A stretch of 64,000 nucleotides of DNA from contig DATFFT010000003.1 of the NCBI GenBank assembly GCA_035249905.1, positions 1 through 64,000 on the forward strand, written 5' to 3'. This DNA is from JAOUEA01 sp035249905 (GTDB lineage Bacteria > Actinomycetota > UBA4738 > HRBIN12). Shown here one piece after another: positions 1-7,982 of this stretch. How positions within the stretch are numbered: position 1 is the stretch's first letter; every line of letters starts with the position of its first letter. Under the pieces are notes generated by a model. The model worked only from the letters and a program-made list of their open reading frames with translations. It had not been told where the DNA came from and made no database searches. The translations under genes were made by a program, and so were the position numbers.

Positions 1-168
1 GGTGATCCCTGCGAAGACACGATCCGCCTCGTGGCCGTGGCCACGGTTGACCGCCTCGAACAGATCGGCGTCGGCACGGCGACCCTCGTCGGTCGCGAGC
101 GCGATGTACCCCACGCTGCCGGCGGCGGCGGCGAGCGCGGCACCTCGGAGCAGCGATCGCACCTTCAC
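1..168 (-). CDS. PAP2-type phosphatase, N-terminal fragment (cut by window edge)
   Basis: Only the first 56 codons lie in the window. The GTG start shares a GTGA overlap with the stop of the SRPBCC gene before it. The visible peptide has a short basic start and a hydrophobic, Ala-rich segment at residues 7-25, then a stretch ending in DRVFAGIT. The pattern of an acidic residue, LF, a VN pair and a D-x-V-x-x-x-I-T tail resembles the start of PAP2 lipid phosphatases. The catalytic motifs would lie outside the window, so the family call is tentative, but the frame is supported by the tight coupling to the upstream operon. Confidence 0.5.
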   Translation of the reverse strand, partial: MKVRSLLRGAALAAAAGSVGYIALATDEGRRADADLFEAVNRGHGHEADRVFAGIT

Positions 169-614
169 GCTCGCGCGCGATCCTCGATCTCGCGCTTCTG
201 CGCCAGCACTCCGTGCTTCAACGCGTATCCCGCTCCGCCCATGGCGTTGAGCCCGGCAGCGCCGAACCTGCCGAAGGGTCCACGGAACCGGTAGGACACC
301 TCGTGTCGCAACAAGCTGCGGTCGAAGGGCAGCGACGCCACCGAGGTCGTCACGGTCGCCTCGAGCAGGCCTTCGAGGCGAACGCACGATCTCCACGGCG
401 GTTCCCACTCCAGCACGGTCGCGTGCACGGTGGCGTGCACCCCCACCAGCGCCATCACGACGTCGTAGGTGGCACCGATCTGCATCCCGCCCTCCGGAGG
501 TTCGACGCGCTCGATGTGCTTGTCCCACTGCGGCAGGTTGCAGGGGTCGCTCGCGATCTCCCACACGGTCTCGGCCGCGGCATCGACCTCGACGGAGAAC
601 TCGACGGTGGTCAT
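165..614 (-). CDS. SRPBCC / polyketide-cyclase-like protein
   Basis: A 149-residue protein of the START/SRPBCC helix-grip fold, a family that binds hydrophobic ligands. The opening (TTVEFSVEVDAAAETVWEIASD) and the LPQWDKHI segment near residue 30 are typical. The ATG at 614 overlaps the stop of the PNPOx-like gene (ATGA), which decides this start over an in-frame Met 14 codons upstream. It lies fourth in a chain of minus-strand genes linked by 4-base overlaps, so it is very probably cotranscribed with membrane-protein genes. Ligand and function are unknown. Confidence 0.8.
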   Translation of the reverse strand: MTTVEFSVEVDAAAETVWEIASDPCNLPQWDKHIERVEPPEGGMQIGATYDVVMALVGVHATVHATVLEWEPPWRSCVRLEGLLEATVTTSVASLPFDRSLLRHEVSYRFRGPFGRFGAAGLNAMGGAGYALKHGVLAQKREIEDRARA

Positions 615-1561
615 GCCGCGGCGGCGGCGCTGCCGCTCGACCAGCCCTTCCACCACACGAGACGTTCGGGCGTGATGCGCACGAGCGCGCCCGCACCTGG
701 GTGCAGCGCCGTCGCGATCGACCGAGCCGTCTTCGCGCCGGATCCCAGGGCGTCGAGCAGGTAGAACGACCCGGAGCCCTGCACCATCGCGCCGGACATG
801 TCGCGTGCCCGCCAGACGCTGGCCTCGTCGATCGTGAGCGCGACGGGGGCATCAGGGGCGGCACCGGCGAGCGTGAGCGTCTCATCGGGCAGCGACGCGT
901 ACAGCGCCGAGGCCTCCGCGAGCCACCGCACCGGCAGCACGACCGGCCCACGAGTCCCCGAGACGGTCAGTGCCGCCTCGCCGCTGCGCCCCAGCGTGGC
1001 GGCCATGTCGGCCGGCAACGCGCTCAGCGGATCCGGGCCCTGCTTGACCTGCCGGAAGGTCTTGTGCCCCAGGGCTTCACCCCCCCACCTGCCGCGGCCT
1101 TCCTGCACGCCGTCCTCGTCGAGGAGCGCCGTGCGATCGAGGTCGATGCCGACGAACACCCGCCCCGGCGGCGTCCACGCGAGCGGCACCTGCCGCGCGT
1201 CGAACGCGTAGCCCGCGAAGAACTTCGCGTTCTTCTTGCTGAACCTCGCGGTCGCGCGAGCGATCGACGTGGCGCCGGTCACGGCCGCGCCCCACGTGTT
1301 CCGATCGAGGGCATCGTAGGTCTTCACGGTCCCGGTGAACGTCACCGAGAGATCGCCTTGTCGCACGAGGCCGGCGGCCCCCTGATCGACCTTCCAGGCG
1401 CGGGCTTTCACGGAGCCGCGCGACGTGGTGAGCCACATCCGTCCGCCCGAATAGGCGAAGACGAGCGGCGTGCAGTGCGGGCCGCGAGGCGTCGAGGTCG
1501 CGACGGCGCAGAAGGGAGCGTCCTCGAGCACCTGTTGCACCGCGGTCGACAGGAAACTCAC
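611..1561 (-). CDS. Pyridoxamine 5'-phosphate oxidase-family (flavin-binding split barrel) protein
   Basis: A 316-residue protein. The N-terminal part (residues 1-100, FCAVATSTPRGPHCTPLVF and the VKARAW/VTFTGTV strands) matches the PNPOx-like split barrel that binds FMN, F420 or haem. The C-terminal half repeats a similar beta pattern and may be a second, degenerate barrel. The GTG start overlaps the stop of the CPBP gene by GTGA. In actinobacteria this family includes F420-dependent reductases and general stress proteins; which applies here cannot be told from sequence alone. Confidence 0.75.
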   Translation of the reverse strand: MSFLSTAVQQVLEDAPFCAVATSTPRGPHCTPLVFAYSGGRMWLTTSRGSVKARAWKVDQGAAGLVRQGDLSVTFTGTVKTYDALDRNTWGAAVTGATSIARATARFSKKNAKFFAGYAFDARQVPLAWTPPGRVFVGIDLDRTALLDEDGVQEGRGRWGGEALGHKTFRQVKQGPDPLSALPADMAATLGRSGEAALTVSGTRGPVVLPVRWLAEASALYASLPDETLTLAGAAPDAPVALTIDEASVWRARDMSGAMVQGSGSFYLLDALGSGAKTARSIATALHPGAGALVRITPERLVWWKGWSSGSAAAAA

Positions 1562-2196
1562 CTGGCCGCCCCTTCCTCGATCGCCCCGCGCCCGGAACCG
1601 GGGGGAAGGGCGAGCATCAGTCCGGTCCACAGGATATGGCTCGCGAGCCCCGCGAGCACACCCCCGGACCACCACGCGAGGCCCGCCCAGAGGGCTCCGC
1701 CGACGATCGCCCCGGCGACGATCGGAAGGCTCCGGCTCGCTGCGTTCGCGACGATGTACCCGATCCACGCGACGACGGCCCCGGCCCACGGATCGATCGC
1801 ATCGGCGAACCGAGCCTGCGTGAGTCCCCGCCAGAACAACTCCTCGGCGGGCACCATGACGACGAGGCTCAGCACGAGCGACGTGGCCAGCGTGACGTCG
1901 CCTGCCTGCTCGTACTGCTCGACGACATCTGCGCGGAACCGGGGCCATCGAGCGGCGAGCCACACGAACATCCGGGTCCCGACGTAGAGCGCGAGCCCCG
2001 ACGCGAGGCCGACGACCGCCGCCGTGACCGCCCCGGTCTCGGCGGCGGCTGCCGGCGGGCGCGCCACGACTGCGGCGATCCCCATCGACCCCAGGACCAC
2101 GGGCATGAGCTTCCACACCCCGGCGCGTCCGGCCGAGACGCGCCACCACCCGGCGAACTCGGCGACGGCTCCCATGACGATGACCGCGATCGGCAT
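1558..2196 (-). CDS. CPBP-family intramembrane metalloprotease
   Basis: A 212-residue membrane protein with about six hydrophobic segments. The CPBP (Abi/CAAX protease-like) signature is visible: PAEELFWRGL gives the EExxxR motif in one helix, and a second conserved region has SHILWTGLM with the metal-binding His. Family members cut or process membrane proteins, often in bacteriocin self-immunity or prenyl-protein processing; the substrate here is unknown. The ATG lies 2 bases after the stop of the upstream eight-helix protein, so the two are translationally coupled. Confidence 0.8.
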   Translation of the reverse strand: MPIAVIVMGAVAEFAGWWRVSAGRAGVWKLMPVVLGSMGIAAVVARPPAAAAETGAVTAAVVGLASGLALYVGTRMFVWLAARWPRFRADVVEQYEQAGDVTLATSLVLSLVVMVPAEELFWRGLTQARFADAIDPWAGAVVAWIGYIVANAASRSLPIVAGAIVGGALWAGLAWWSGGVLAGLASHILWTGLMLALPPGSGRGAIEEGAAR

Positions 2197-2198
2197 CC

Positions 2199-2975
2199 TC
2201 AGACCAGGAACCGGGTCTTCACGGCGACCTCCGCCGTGAACGCCGTGACGACCGCGAGGTAGTAGAAGCCGGTCGCCGACTGCACGGCCGAGGCTCGCTG
2301 CCCTCGGAGCGCGGCGCGGGTGAGGAGCGCGATCAGCAACGTCGCGACGACCATGCCGAGCGCGATCCACGGCGCGAGGGCTCCGGCGGTGAGCAGCGGG
2401 TTCAACGAGGCCGAGGACTCGACCCCGCCGAACCCGCTGGAGACGATCGCGACCACCTCGATCACGACGGCCACGAGCATCGCCGTCGTCATGCGATCGA
2501 TCGGCCTCCGGGGAAGCCCTCTGTCGGTGAGGTACCAGTGGCCCAGCAGCAATCCGTCGGTGATCGATCCGAGGAAGGCCGCGCCGGCGAGCAGCTGGAA
2601 CAAGGCGACCGGGAACACCTGCCGGCCGGTTCCCGCCATCGCGACGAGCGTCGCGATCGACACACCCACGCTCGCGGATCCGACGACCCGCGCGGGCAGG
2701 TGACGCTTCCCGAGCATCAGCAGGAACGTGAGCCCCACGACTCCGGCCGTCGCCGCGGCGAGCGTCGCCGACCACCGGCCGGCGTCGTCGCCGGCGACCT
2801 GCGCCGCTCGGGTGGAGAGCCACGAGCCCGCCGCGAGCACGAGCACGATCCCGGTGGTGAGGGTGAAGAAGCCGCGCTTGACCTCGTTCCACAACGGGGT
2901 CAGCCACAGGAACGCCAGCGAGCCGGTCACCGCCTGGGCCAGCACGAGCGCCATGTAGCCGGCCGCGCCGGTCAC
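2199..2975 (-). CDS. Conserved integral membrane protein, eight predicted helices
   Basis: A 258-residue hydrophobic protein with about eight transmembrane segments and no soluble domain. I do not recognise the family. Charged residues cluster in two loops (WNEVKRG near residue 30 and TDRGLPRRPIDR near the middle). The GTG at 2975 is preferred because GAGGG lies about 8 bases before it; an internal ATG at 2954 is the alternative. It is the first gene of the chained operon running to the left edge, and its upstream region faces that of the methyltransferase gene, so the 110-base gap must hold both promoters. Confidence 0.7.
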   Translation of the reverse strand: MTGAAGYMALVLAQAVTGSLAFLWLTPLWNEVKRGFFTLTTGIVLVLAAGSWLSTRAAQVAGDDAGRWSATLAAATAGVVGLTFLLMLGKRHLPARVVGSASVGVSIATLVAMAGTGRQVFPVALFQLLAGAAFLGSITDGLLLGHWYLTDRGLPRRPIDRMTTAMLVAVVIEVVAIVSSGFGGVESSASLNPLLTAGALAPWIALGMVVATLLIALLTRAALRGQRASAVQSATGFYYLAVVTAFTAEVAVKTRFLV

Positions 2976-3074
2976 CGTGTCTTCCCTCGCATACGGCCCG
3001 AAGCCTACCCGTGAGGATCCCGAACCCCGCCGTGCCGGCGAGTGTTCGACCCCGGCGTTCACGCCGGGGGCCGA

Positions 3075-3080
3075 TACGAT
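3075..3080 (+). promoter_or_regulatory. -10-like hexamer of a leaderless gene
   Basis: TACGAT lies 6 bases before the ATG at 3087, which has no ribosome-binding site, so the transcript probably begins at the start codon of the methyltransferase gene. Confidence 0.5.
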
Positions 3081-3086
3081 TGCCCG

Positions 3087-3881
3087 ATGGAGGACTGGCG
3101 CACCTACGACGACGTCGCCGAGACCTACGAGCGGGTCCATGCCCCGCGGCTCGCTGAGGTGGCTCGCGACCTGGTGGAGATGATCGACCTGCCCGACGGT
3201 GCCGCCGTGCTCGACGTCGGCACCGGCACCGGGGTCGCCGCCCAGGCCGCCGCCGACGCCGGGGCCGCGGTGGTCGGAGTCGACGAGTCCCTGGGCATGC
3301 TGCTCGTCGCCCGACGGGAGCGTCCGAAAGTGCCGGTCGTGGCCGCGCACGCGATCGACCTCCCCTTCGGACCGGGCCGGTTCGATGCCGTGCTCGGGTC
3401 GTTCGTGCTCGCGCACTTCGACAAGATCGAGACCGCGCTGTTCGACATCGCCCGGGTGATGCGGCCCGACGGCCGCGTCGCCTTCTCGTCGTGGTCCGAC
3501 CGTGACGATGCCTACCAGGAGGCGTGGCGTGAGATCGTCACGACGGTCGTGCCCCGGGAGATGCTGGCGTCCGCGTACGCGGGGGCCGCTCCCGGACACG
3601 ACCGGCTCAAGTCGCGCACGAACGTCGAGGAGGCCCTCATCGACGCCGACTTCCGGAGCGTGAGGACCGAGGTGGTGAAGTACCGGTGGACGTACTCACT
3701 CGAGGAATACCTCGACGGTCTGCAGGTGTGGGCCACCGGCCGGTTCACGAAGAACATGCTGGGCGAGCCGGGCTGGGCGTCGCTGCGAGAACGCGCACGA
3801 ACCGTGTTCGCGGAGCGGTTCCCCGATCCGCTCAACGACTTCCGCGATGTGATCCTCGCGACGGCGACGAAGCCCGCCTGA
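3087..3881 (+). CDS. Class I SAM-dependent methyltransferase (UbiE/Methyltransf_11 type)
   Basis: A 264-residue protein with the Rossmann methyltransferase core at residues 40-135: motif I VLDVGTGTGVAA binds S-adenosylmethionine, an acidic residue ends the next strand (VVGVDES), and AIDLPFGPGRFDAVL gives motifs II and III. The C-terminal 120 residues form a variable substrate domain. The acceptor is unknown; members methylate quinones, lipids and small molecules. The start is set by the leaderless hexamer 6 bases upstream. It converges on the RlmJ-like gene with a 3-base gap. Confidence 0.85.
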   Translation: MEDWRTYDDVAETYERVHAPRLAEVARDLVEMIDLPDGAAVLDVGTGTGVAAQAAADAGAAVVGVDESLGMLLVARRERPKVPVVAAHAIDLPFGPGRFDAVLGSFVLAHFDKIETALFDIARVMRPDGRVAFSSWSDRDDAYQEAWREIVTTVVPREMLASAYAGAAPGHDRLKSRTNVEEALIDADFRSVRTEVVKYRWTYSLEEYLDGLQVWATGRFTKNMLGEPGWASLRERARTVFAERFPDPLNDFRDVILATATKPA

Positions 3882-3884
3882 CGC

Positions 3885-4742
3885 TCACCGGGGATCGAAG
3901 CGAGTGAACACGAGGGACCCGGGGGTGCCGTCGGGCATCAGGACCTCGTCGTAACACGCCGCGAGCTGGCGGCCGAGCCGCTCCGAGTGATCGACGTCGT
4001 CGGCCGACACGTTCGCGAGCACCATCGCGCCACCGGCGACGCCGGGGTTCAAGGTGCTCTGGCCCCGCAGGAACGCGGTCCCGAGGTCGAGCGAGTGGAC
4101 CGCGGCAACATCCAGGGCGGAGCTCGCGAAGAGCTCGCCACGCTCGCGTGCATCGTGGTAGCCGAACCACAGCGCCGTCGGGAAGCCGCGCGCGGCGAGC
4201 CCCGAGAACAGGTCGAGCGAGTCCGTGCCGTCGGACGACCTCTCGGTCGCGTCGAACGGGTCGACCAGCACGATGGTCGAAGCCGCGGCTTCGGGCGGAA
4301 GATCCCGGGCGCTCGCCCAGATCGTCGCGATCCCGTCGGCGCGTTCGATCCGGACCAGGTCGGCGAGGTCCAACTCCCGCGCCGAGCGAGTGAGATCCGC
4401 GACGCTGGGAGCGTCGAGGTCGCAGAGCAGATACGTGGCTCCCTCGCCCAGCACCTCCATCGCGAGGCGCGCGGATCCGGGGTACCGAGGCTGGTCGTCG
4501 TCGCCGGGAGGCAGGGTGCGCACGAGCCAGAGGTACCTCGACCGATCGATCGCGGGTGCTCGAGGCGCCTCGCGGATCAGCGTGTACACGCCGTACTCCC
4601 GTTCCCACGAGCGGTGGAGCGGGTAGGTCCCCGAGCCGGCGTGCGTCTCCCAGTAGCGCGCGGGTCGCATGCGGTCGAGGAGATCGCCGAGCACCAGGTG
4701 CTTCCACACGTCGCCGATCTGCCCGAAGTGCTGGTTCGCCAT
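3885..4742 (-). CDS. RlmJ-like methyltransferase-fold protein
   Basis: A 285-residue protein. The N-terminus MANQHFGQIGDVWKHLVLGD followed by THAGSGTYPL is close to the start of 23S rRNA A2030 N6-methyltransferase RlmJ (HxGnxADVLKH...DTHAGaGxY). The catalytic region differs: RlmJ has DPPY, while here the matching strand reads VLVDPFDATE, so the adenine-stacking motif is altered and the substrate may be different. The start could be the GTG at 4745 or the ATG at 4742; the ATG keeps an 8-base distance from the promoter hexamer at 4751-4756. Confidence 0.6.
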   Translation of the reverse strand: MANQHFGQIGDVWKHLVLGDLLDRMRPARYWETHAGSGTYPLHRSWEREYGVYTLIREAPRAPAIDRSRYLWLVRTLPPGDDDQPRYPGSARLAMEVLGEGATYLLCDLDAPSVADLTRSARELDLADLVRIERADGIATIWASARDLPPEAAASTIVLVDPFDATERSSDGTDSLDLFSGLAARGFPTALWFGYHDARERGELFASSALDVAAVHSLDLGTAFLRGQSTLNPGVAGGAMVLANVSADDVDHSERLGRQLAACYDEVLMPDGTPGSLVFTRFDPR

Positions 4743-4750
4743 CACCCGCG

Positions 4751-4756
4751 AGCCTA
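4751..4756 (-). promoter_or_regulatory. -10-like hexamer of a leaderless gene
   Basis: On the minus strand TAGGCT lies 8 bases before the ATG at 4742 (5 before the GTG at 4745). No ribosome-binding site is visible, which fits leaderless transcription of the RlmJ-like gene. Confidence 0.45.
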
Positions 4757-4866
4757 CGGCAGGTCCCTCAGCGCTCGAGCTGCCCGGTGATGAGGAGCCC
4801 GCAAGGGGGACCGTCGACCCCTAGGAGTTGTCCCGTTGCGGACGGCTGGCTCGTTCCGTCGCCAGC

Positions 4867-4896
4867 TTGACCTTCCGAGGCGATCTGGGATATCGA
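4867..4896 (+). promoter_or_regulatory. Candidate sigma-70-type promoter of the NTF2-like gene
   Basis: TTGACC at 4867-4872 (five of six consensus bases) is followed after 18 bases by TATCGA at 4891-4896. The start codon comes 39 bases later with a good ribosome-binding site, so this gene has a leader, unlike many neighbours. The -10 match is poor. Confidence 0.35.
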
Positions 4897-4935
4897 AGCG
4901 TCCGTGGATGTGCCCGCATCCCGAGGAGGCCAGTG

Positions 4936-5316
4936 ATGTCGACCGAACGAACCGTCCAGACGCTTCGGCAGGTCCTCGACGCGTTCAACGAGCACGACCT
5001 CGACGCGATCATGGCCCACTTCGCCGAGGACTGCGTGTTCGATGCTCCACGAGGCCCCGATCCGTGGGGCCGCCGGTTCGTCGGGAAGGACGAGGTGCGC
5101 CGTGGGCTCGCGGGCCGCTTCGAGGGCATCCCCGACGTGCACTACGGTGAGGACGATCACTTCGCGTCCGGTGCCCGCGGCGTCTCGGAGTGGACGATCA
5201 CGGGCACCGACCTCGACGGGGAACGGATCGAGGTTCGCGGATGCGACCTCTGGACCTTCGCGGACGACGGAACGATCGTTCGCAAGGACAGCTTCTGGAA
5301 GCTCCGCGAGAAGTAG
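4936..5316 (+). CDS. SnoaL/NTF2-like domain protein
   Basis: A 126-residue protein with the cone-shaped NTF2-like fold: N-terminal helix with VLDAFNEHDLDAIMAHFAEDCVF, a GR-x-F-x-GKDEVRR loop, then strands and an aromatic C-terminus (LWTFADDGTIVRKDSFWK). Relatives include steroid isomerases and hydroxylases, but most single-domain members are uncharacterised. GAGGAGG 8 bases before the ATG fixes the start; a GTG one codon earlier is too close. It stands alone, convergent with the deacetylase gene. Confidence 0.8.
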   Translation: MSTERTVQTLRQVLDAFNEHDLDAIMAHFAEDCVFDAPRGPDPWGRRFVGKDEVRRGLAGRFEGIPDVHYGEDDHFASGARGVSEWTITGTDLDGERIEVRGCDLWTFADDGTIVRKDSFWKLREK

Positions 5317-5436
5317 ATCGACTAGAGCAGGAAGAGCCGCCGCGGGATCGACAGATCGTTGTCGCCGTTCCCTCCGAACTCGTTCCGACGCGCCGAAGCC
5401 TCGGATGTCACGGGGATGGTCTCGACCCGAGCCCGT

Positions 5437-6165
5437 TCAGTCCGAGAGATCGAGCACGCGGAACTCCTCGGCCCGCTCCGCGCCGATCTTCGTCCCCGCT
5501 TCCACGGCTTCCTCGACGAGGAATCTCTCGAAATAGGCGATGCCCTCCGACAGCTGGGAGTCGTGCTTCGCGAGCGCGTCGATCTTGCGGCGCCACGACG
5601 CGGTGACGTCCTCCACGTGGTTCGGCTCGTTCGTCCAACCGAGCCAGACCTCGGTGATGTCCTGCACGCCGAGGCCGTCGCCGAGATGCTCGGGGAAGAA
5701 GTGCGGGTTCCCCGAGCCGGGGAACGCCGAGTCGAGCGCGATCCACCCGGCCGTGCGGTGGTCGGAGTGATTGTAGTAGCTGTTGCGGAAGAACACGGCG
5801 GTCGGATCGACCGAGAGCACGGTCTCGGCCCGCACCTCACGGATGCGCCGCACGACCTGTTCGCGAACCTCGACCGCGTTCTGCAGTTCGCCGTCGTGCA
5901 CGTCGAGGATGCGCACGCTCGCGAGGCCGAGCACCTCCCCGGCGGCCTGGGTCTCGCCGACCCGGATCCGGGCGAGCTCGGCGCGATCGAGCTGTGGATC
6001 CTGGGAGCCGCGATCCCCGTTCGTGAGCACGAGCAGGTGCACCTCGCGGCCTGCGGCGACCCAGTTCGCCATCGTGCCTCCGGCAGCGATCTCGGCGTCG
6101 TCGGCGTGCGCGAAGACGCCGAGCACCGGACCTGTGCGCGGTTCGGAGGATCCGCTGCTCGCCAC
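5437..6165 (-). CDS. PIG-L family zinc N-deacetylase
   Basis: A 242-residue protein of the PIG-L/MshB/BshB family, zinc enzymes that remove acetyl groups from GlcNAc-linked small molecules such as the mycothiol precursor. Motif 1 reads AHADDAEIAAGG (H20, D22, D23), with Ala where most members have Pro. The second motif, NHSDHRTAG (H133, D135, H136), is intact, so the metal site should form. Its GTG start lies 4 bases after the pepA stop, so both genes are probably on one transcript. A role in mycothiol metabolism is possible but not shown by neighbours. Confidence 0.85.
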   Translation of the reverse strand: MASSGSSEPRTGPVLGVFAHADDAEIAAGGTMANWVAAGREVHLLVLTNGDRGSQDPQLDRAELARIRVGETQAAGEVLGLASVRILDVHDGELQNAVEVREQVVRRIREVRAETVLSVDPTAVFFRNSYYNHSDHRTAGWIALDSAFPGSGNPHFFPEHLGDGLGVQDITEVWLGWTNEPNHVEDVTASWRRKIDALAKHDSQLSEGIAYFERFLVEEAVEAGTKIGAERAEEFRVLDLSD

Positions 6166-6169
6166 GACG

Positions 6170-7645
6170 CTACGCGGCGCGATCGAGCACGAACCGCACG
6201 AGCGTGCGAACCGGCACGCCGGTCGAACCGCGAGGGCTCAGGTCGGTGCCACGTTCGCTGAACCCGGGCCCGGCCATGTCGACGTGGCACCAGGGTGTGT
6301 CACCGACGAACTCAGCGAGGAACCAGGCGGCGGTGATCGCGCCTCCCCACCGGTCGCCGACGTTCTTGATATCGGCCACGCTCGAATCGATCAGCTGGCG
6401 GTACTCCTCGTGCAGCGGAAGCTGCCAGATCGGCTCCCCCGTGGCATCGCCCGCGGCGATGAGCTGGCGGATCAGCTCGTCGTCGTTGCCCATCGCCCCG
6501 GAGATGCCCTGGCCGAGCGCAACGACGCACGCGCCGGTGAGCGTGGCGGTGTCGACGATCAGCTTCGGCTTCTTCTCGGTGAGGAACGCCAGAGCGTCGG
6601 CGAGCACGAGGCGGCCTTCCGCGTCGGTGTTGAGCACCTCCGACGTCGTGCCGCCGCGGTGGGTGATCACGTCGCCCGGCTTCTGGGCCGATCCGCTCGG
6701 AAGGTTCTCGGCGCACGGGATCGCCGCGATCACGTTGATCTTCGGCTTCAGGCGCGCGATCGCCTTCATCGTGGCGAGGATCGAGGCGGCGCCGCCCATG
6801 TCGTACTTCATCGTCTCCATGCCCTTGGCGTCCTTGATCGACAGGCCGCCGGAGTCGAACGCGATGCCCTTGCCCGAGAGCGCGATCGGAGTGGCGTTGC
6901 CAGCGCCCGTGTACGTCACCTCGATCATGCGCGGGGGGTTCACGCTTCCCTTGCCGACGCCGAGGATGCCGCCGAACCCGCCCTTCTCGAGCTGGGACTC
7001 GTTCCAGACCTTGCAGGTCAGGCCCACCGAGCGGGCCATGCGCTGGGCCTCTCGCGCGATCTCGGCCGGGGGCATGTCGCCGGCCGGTGTGTTCACCAGG
7101 TCGCGCGCCCAGCAGACCGCGTCGACGACGATCGCGGCACGCTTCACGGCCGCGGTCAACGGCTTCGCGTCCCACGCCGGGTTCCCGAGCACGATCACCC
7201 GCTTGAGCCCGTTGCCGTCCTCACGCTTCGACCGGTACCTATCGAACCGGTAGTCGCCGAGGCCGAGCCCCTCGGCGGCGGCTTGGACCGCATCGTCGGC
7301 TCGACGGGCGCCGAACGCGATCGGGAACGTCGTCGCGACCGTGCCGAAGCGTCGGGCCGTGGCGGCGGCTCGGCCGAGCGCCCGGCGCGAAGTCTCGACC
7401 GTGAACTCGTCCTTCGGGCCGACGCCCACGAGCAGGACCGCGTCGGCAACGAACCGGGCTCGATCGTCGCGGGTCACCAGGAGGGACTCCCCCCGCTTGC
7501 CGGTGTGCTTCGCGGCCGTGTATGCCTTCACGAGCCCGACCTCTCGTGTTCCCGGTCCCGGCGTCGGACCCTGGAACACCGGCACGATCAGCAGCCCGGC
7601 CTTGACCTCGGTCGGCGCCTGGCTCGAGTACGCATACGTGGTCAC
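6170..7645 (-). CDS. pepA: Leucyl aminopeptidase, M17 family
   Basis: A 491-residue dinuclear metal aminopeptidase that releases N-terminal residues from peptides in the cytoplasm. The M17 signature NTDAEGRL is at residues 339-346. Expected metal and catalytic residues are seen: K259 and D264 in SGKGIAFDSGGL, K271, D282, D341 and E343. The N-terminal 150 residues form the usual macro-like domain. The GTG start at 7645 is supported by AAGGAG 9 bases upstream. Length is normal for the family. It is followed by the PIG-L deacetylase gene. Confidence 0.95.
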   Translation of the reverse strand: MTTYAYSSQAPTEVKAGLLIVPVFQGPTPGPGTREVGLVKAYTAAKHTGKRGESLLVTRDDRARFVADAVLLVGVGPKDEFTVETSRRALGRAAATARRFGTVATTFPIAFGARRADDAVQAAAEGLGLGDYRFDRYRSKREDGNGLKRVIVLGNPAWDAKPLTAAVKRAAIVVDAVCWARDLVNTPAGDMPPAEIAREAQRMARSVGLTCKVWNESQLEKGGFGGILGVGKGSVNPPRMIEVTYTGAGNATPIALSGKGIAFDSGGLSIKDAKGMETMKYDMGGAASILATMKAIARLKPKINVIAAIPCAENLPSGSAQKPGDVITHRGGTTSEVLNTDAEGRLVLADALAFLTEKKPKLIVDTATLTGACVVALGQGISGAMGNDDELIRQLIAAGDATGEPIWQLPLHEEYRQLIDSSVADIKNVGDRWGGAITAAWFLAEFVGDTPWCHVDMAGPGFSERGTDLSPRGSTGVPVRTLVRFVLDRAA

Positions 7646-7699
7646 GTCGTGTCGCTCCTTCTCGGGGTCATCCGCGTGCCGCAGCGCTCGCGGCTGGCG

Positions 7700-7914
7700 G
7701 GAGTGTAGTGGCCGAGGCCCGGACCTCGCCTCGGCGCGGACGACGCGGGTCAGGATCGCTCGCCGGACCGCGCCGTCGCCGAGTACAGCTCGACGCGTCG
7801 CTGTACCCGACGTCGGGATCGGGGGGCAAGGATGCCGAGCTCCGTGAGCCTCGCGATCTCGGCCGGCTCCACACCGGCACGGTCGGCCGCCGCCTCGAGT
7901 GAGTGCCCGGCCAT
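7700..7914 (-). pseudogene. Decayed N-terminal fragment of a MerR-like / cyclase-regulatory gene
   Basis: From the ATG at 7914 the frame reads 54 codons to a stop at 7750. The first 31 residues (HSLEAAADRAGVEPAEIARL, then TELGILAP) look like the small helix-turn-helix domain that begins MerR-like regulators and many actinobacterial cyclase-domain proteins. The peptide then turns Arg-rich just at a run of six C. Removing one C restores PDPDVGYSDA, and a further frame change restores GDGAVRRAILTRVV, the usual next helix. The rest of the gene is absent; pepA follows. A sequencing error at the homopolymer is possible for the first shift only. Confidence 0.5.
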
Positions 7915-7920
7915 CGCTCC

Positions 7921-7926
7921 ACCCTA
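7921..7926 (-). promoter_or_regulatory. -10-like hexamer before the decayed MerR-like fragment
   Basis: TAGGGT (minus strand) lies 6 bases before the ATG at 7914. The retained promoter geometry supports this ATG as the original start of the broken gene; GGAG in the spacer could also serve as a ribosome-binding site. Confidence 0.4.
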
Positions 7927-7969
7927 CCGACGCGCGTCGACCAGACCTGGGCCGGCGACTGCGGACGTC

Positions 7970-7975
7970 TAGGCT
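7970..7975 (+). promoter_or_regulatory. -10-like hexamer of a leaderless gene
   Basis: TAGGCT lies 7 bases before the ATG at 7983 with no ribosome-binding site between, marking the probable promoter of the cupin gene. Confidence 0.5.
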
Positions 7976-7982
7976 GTCGGCG

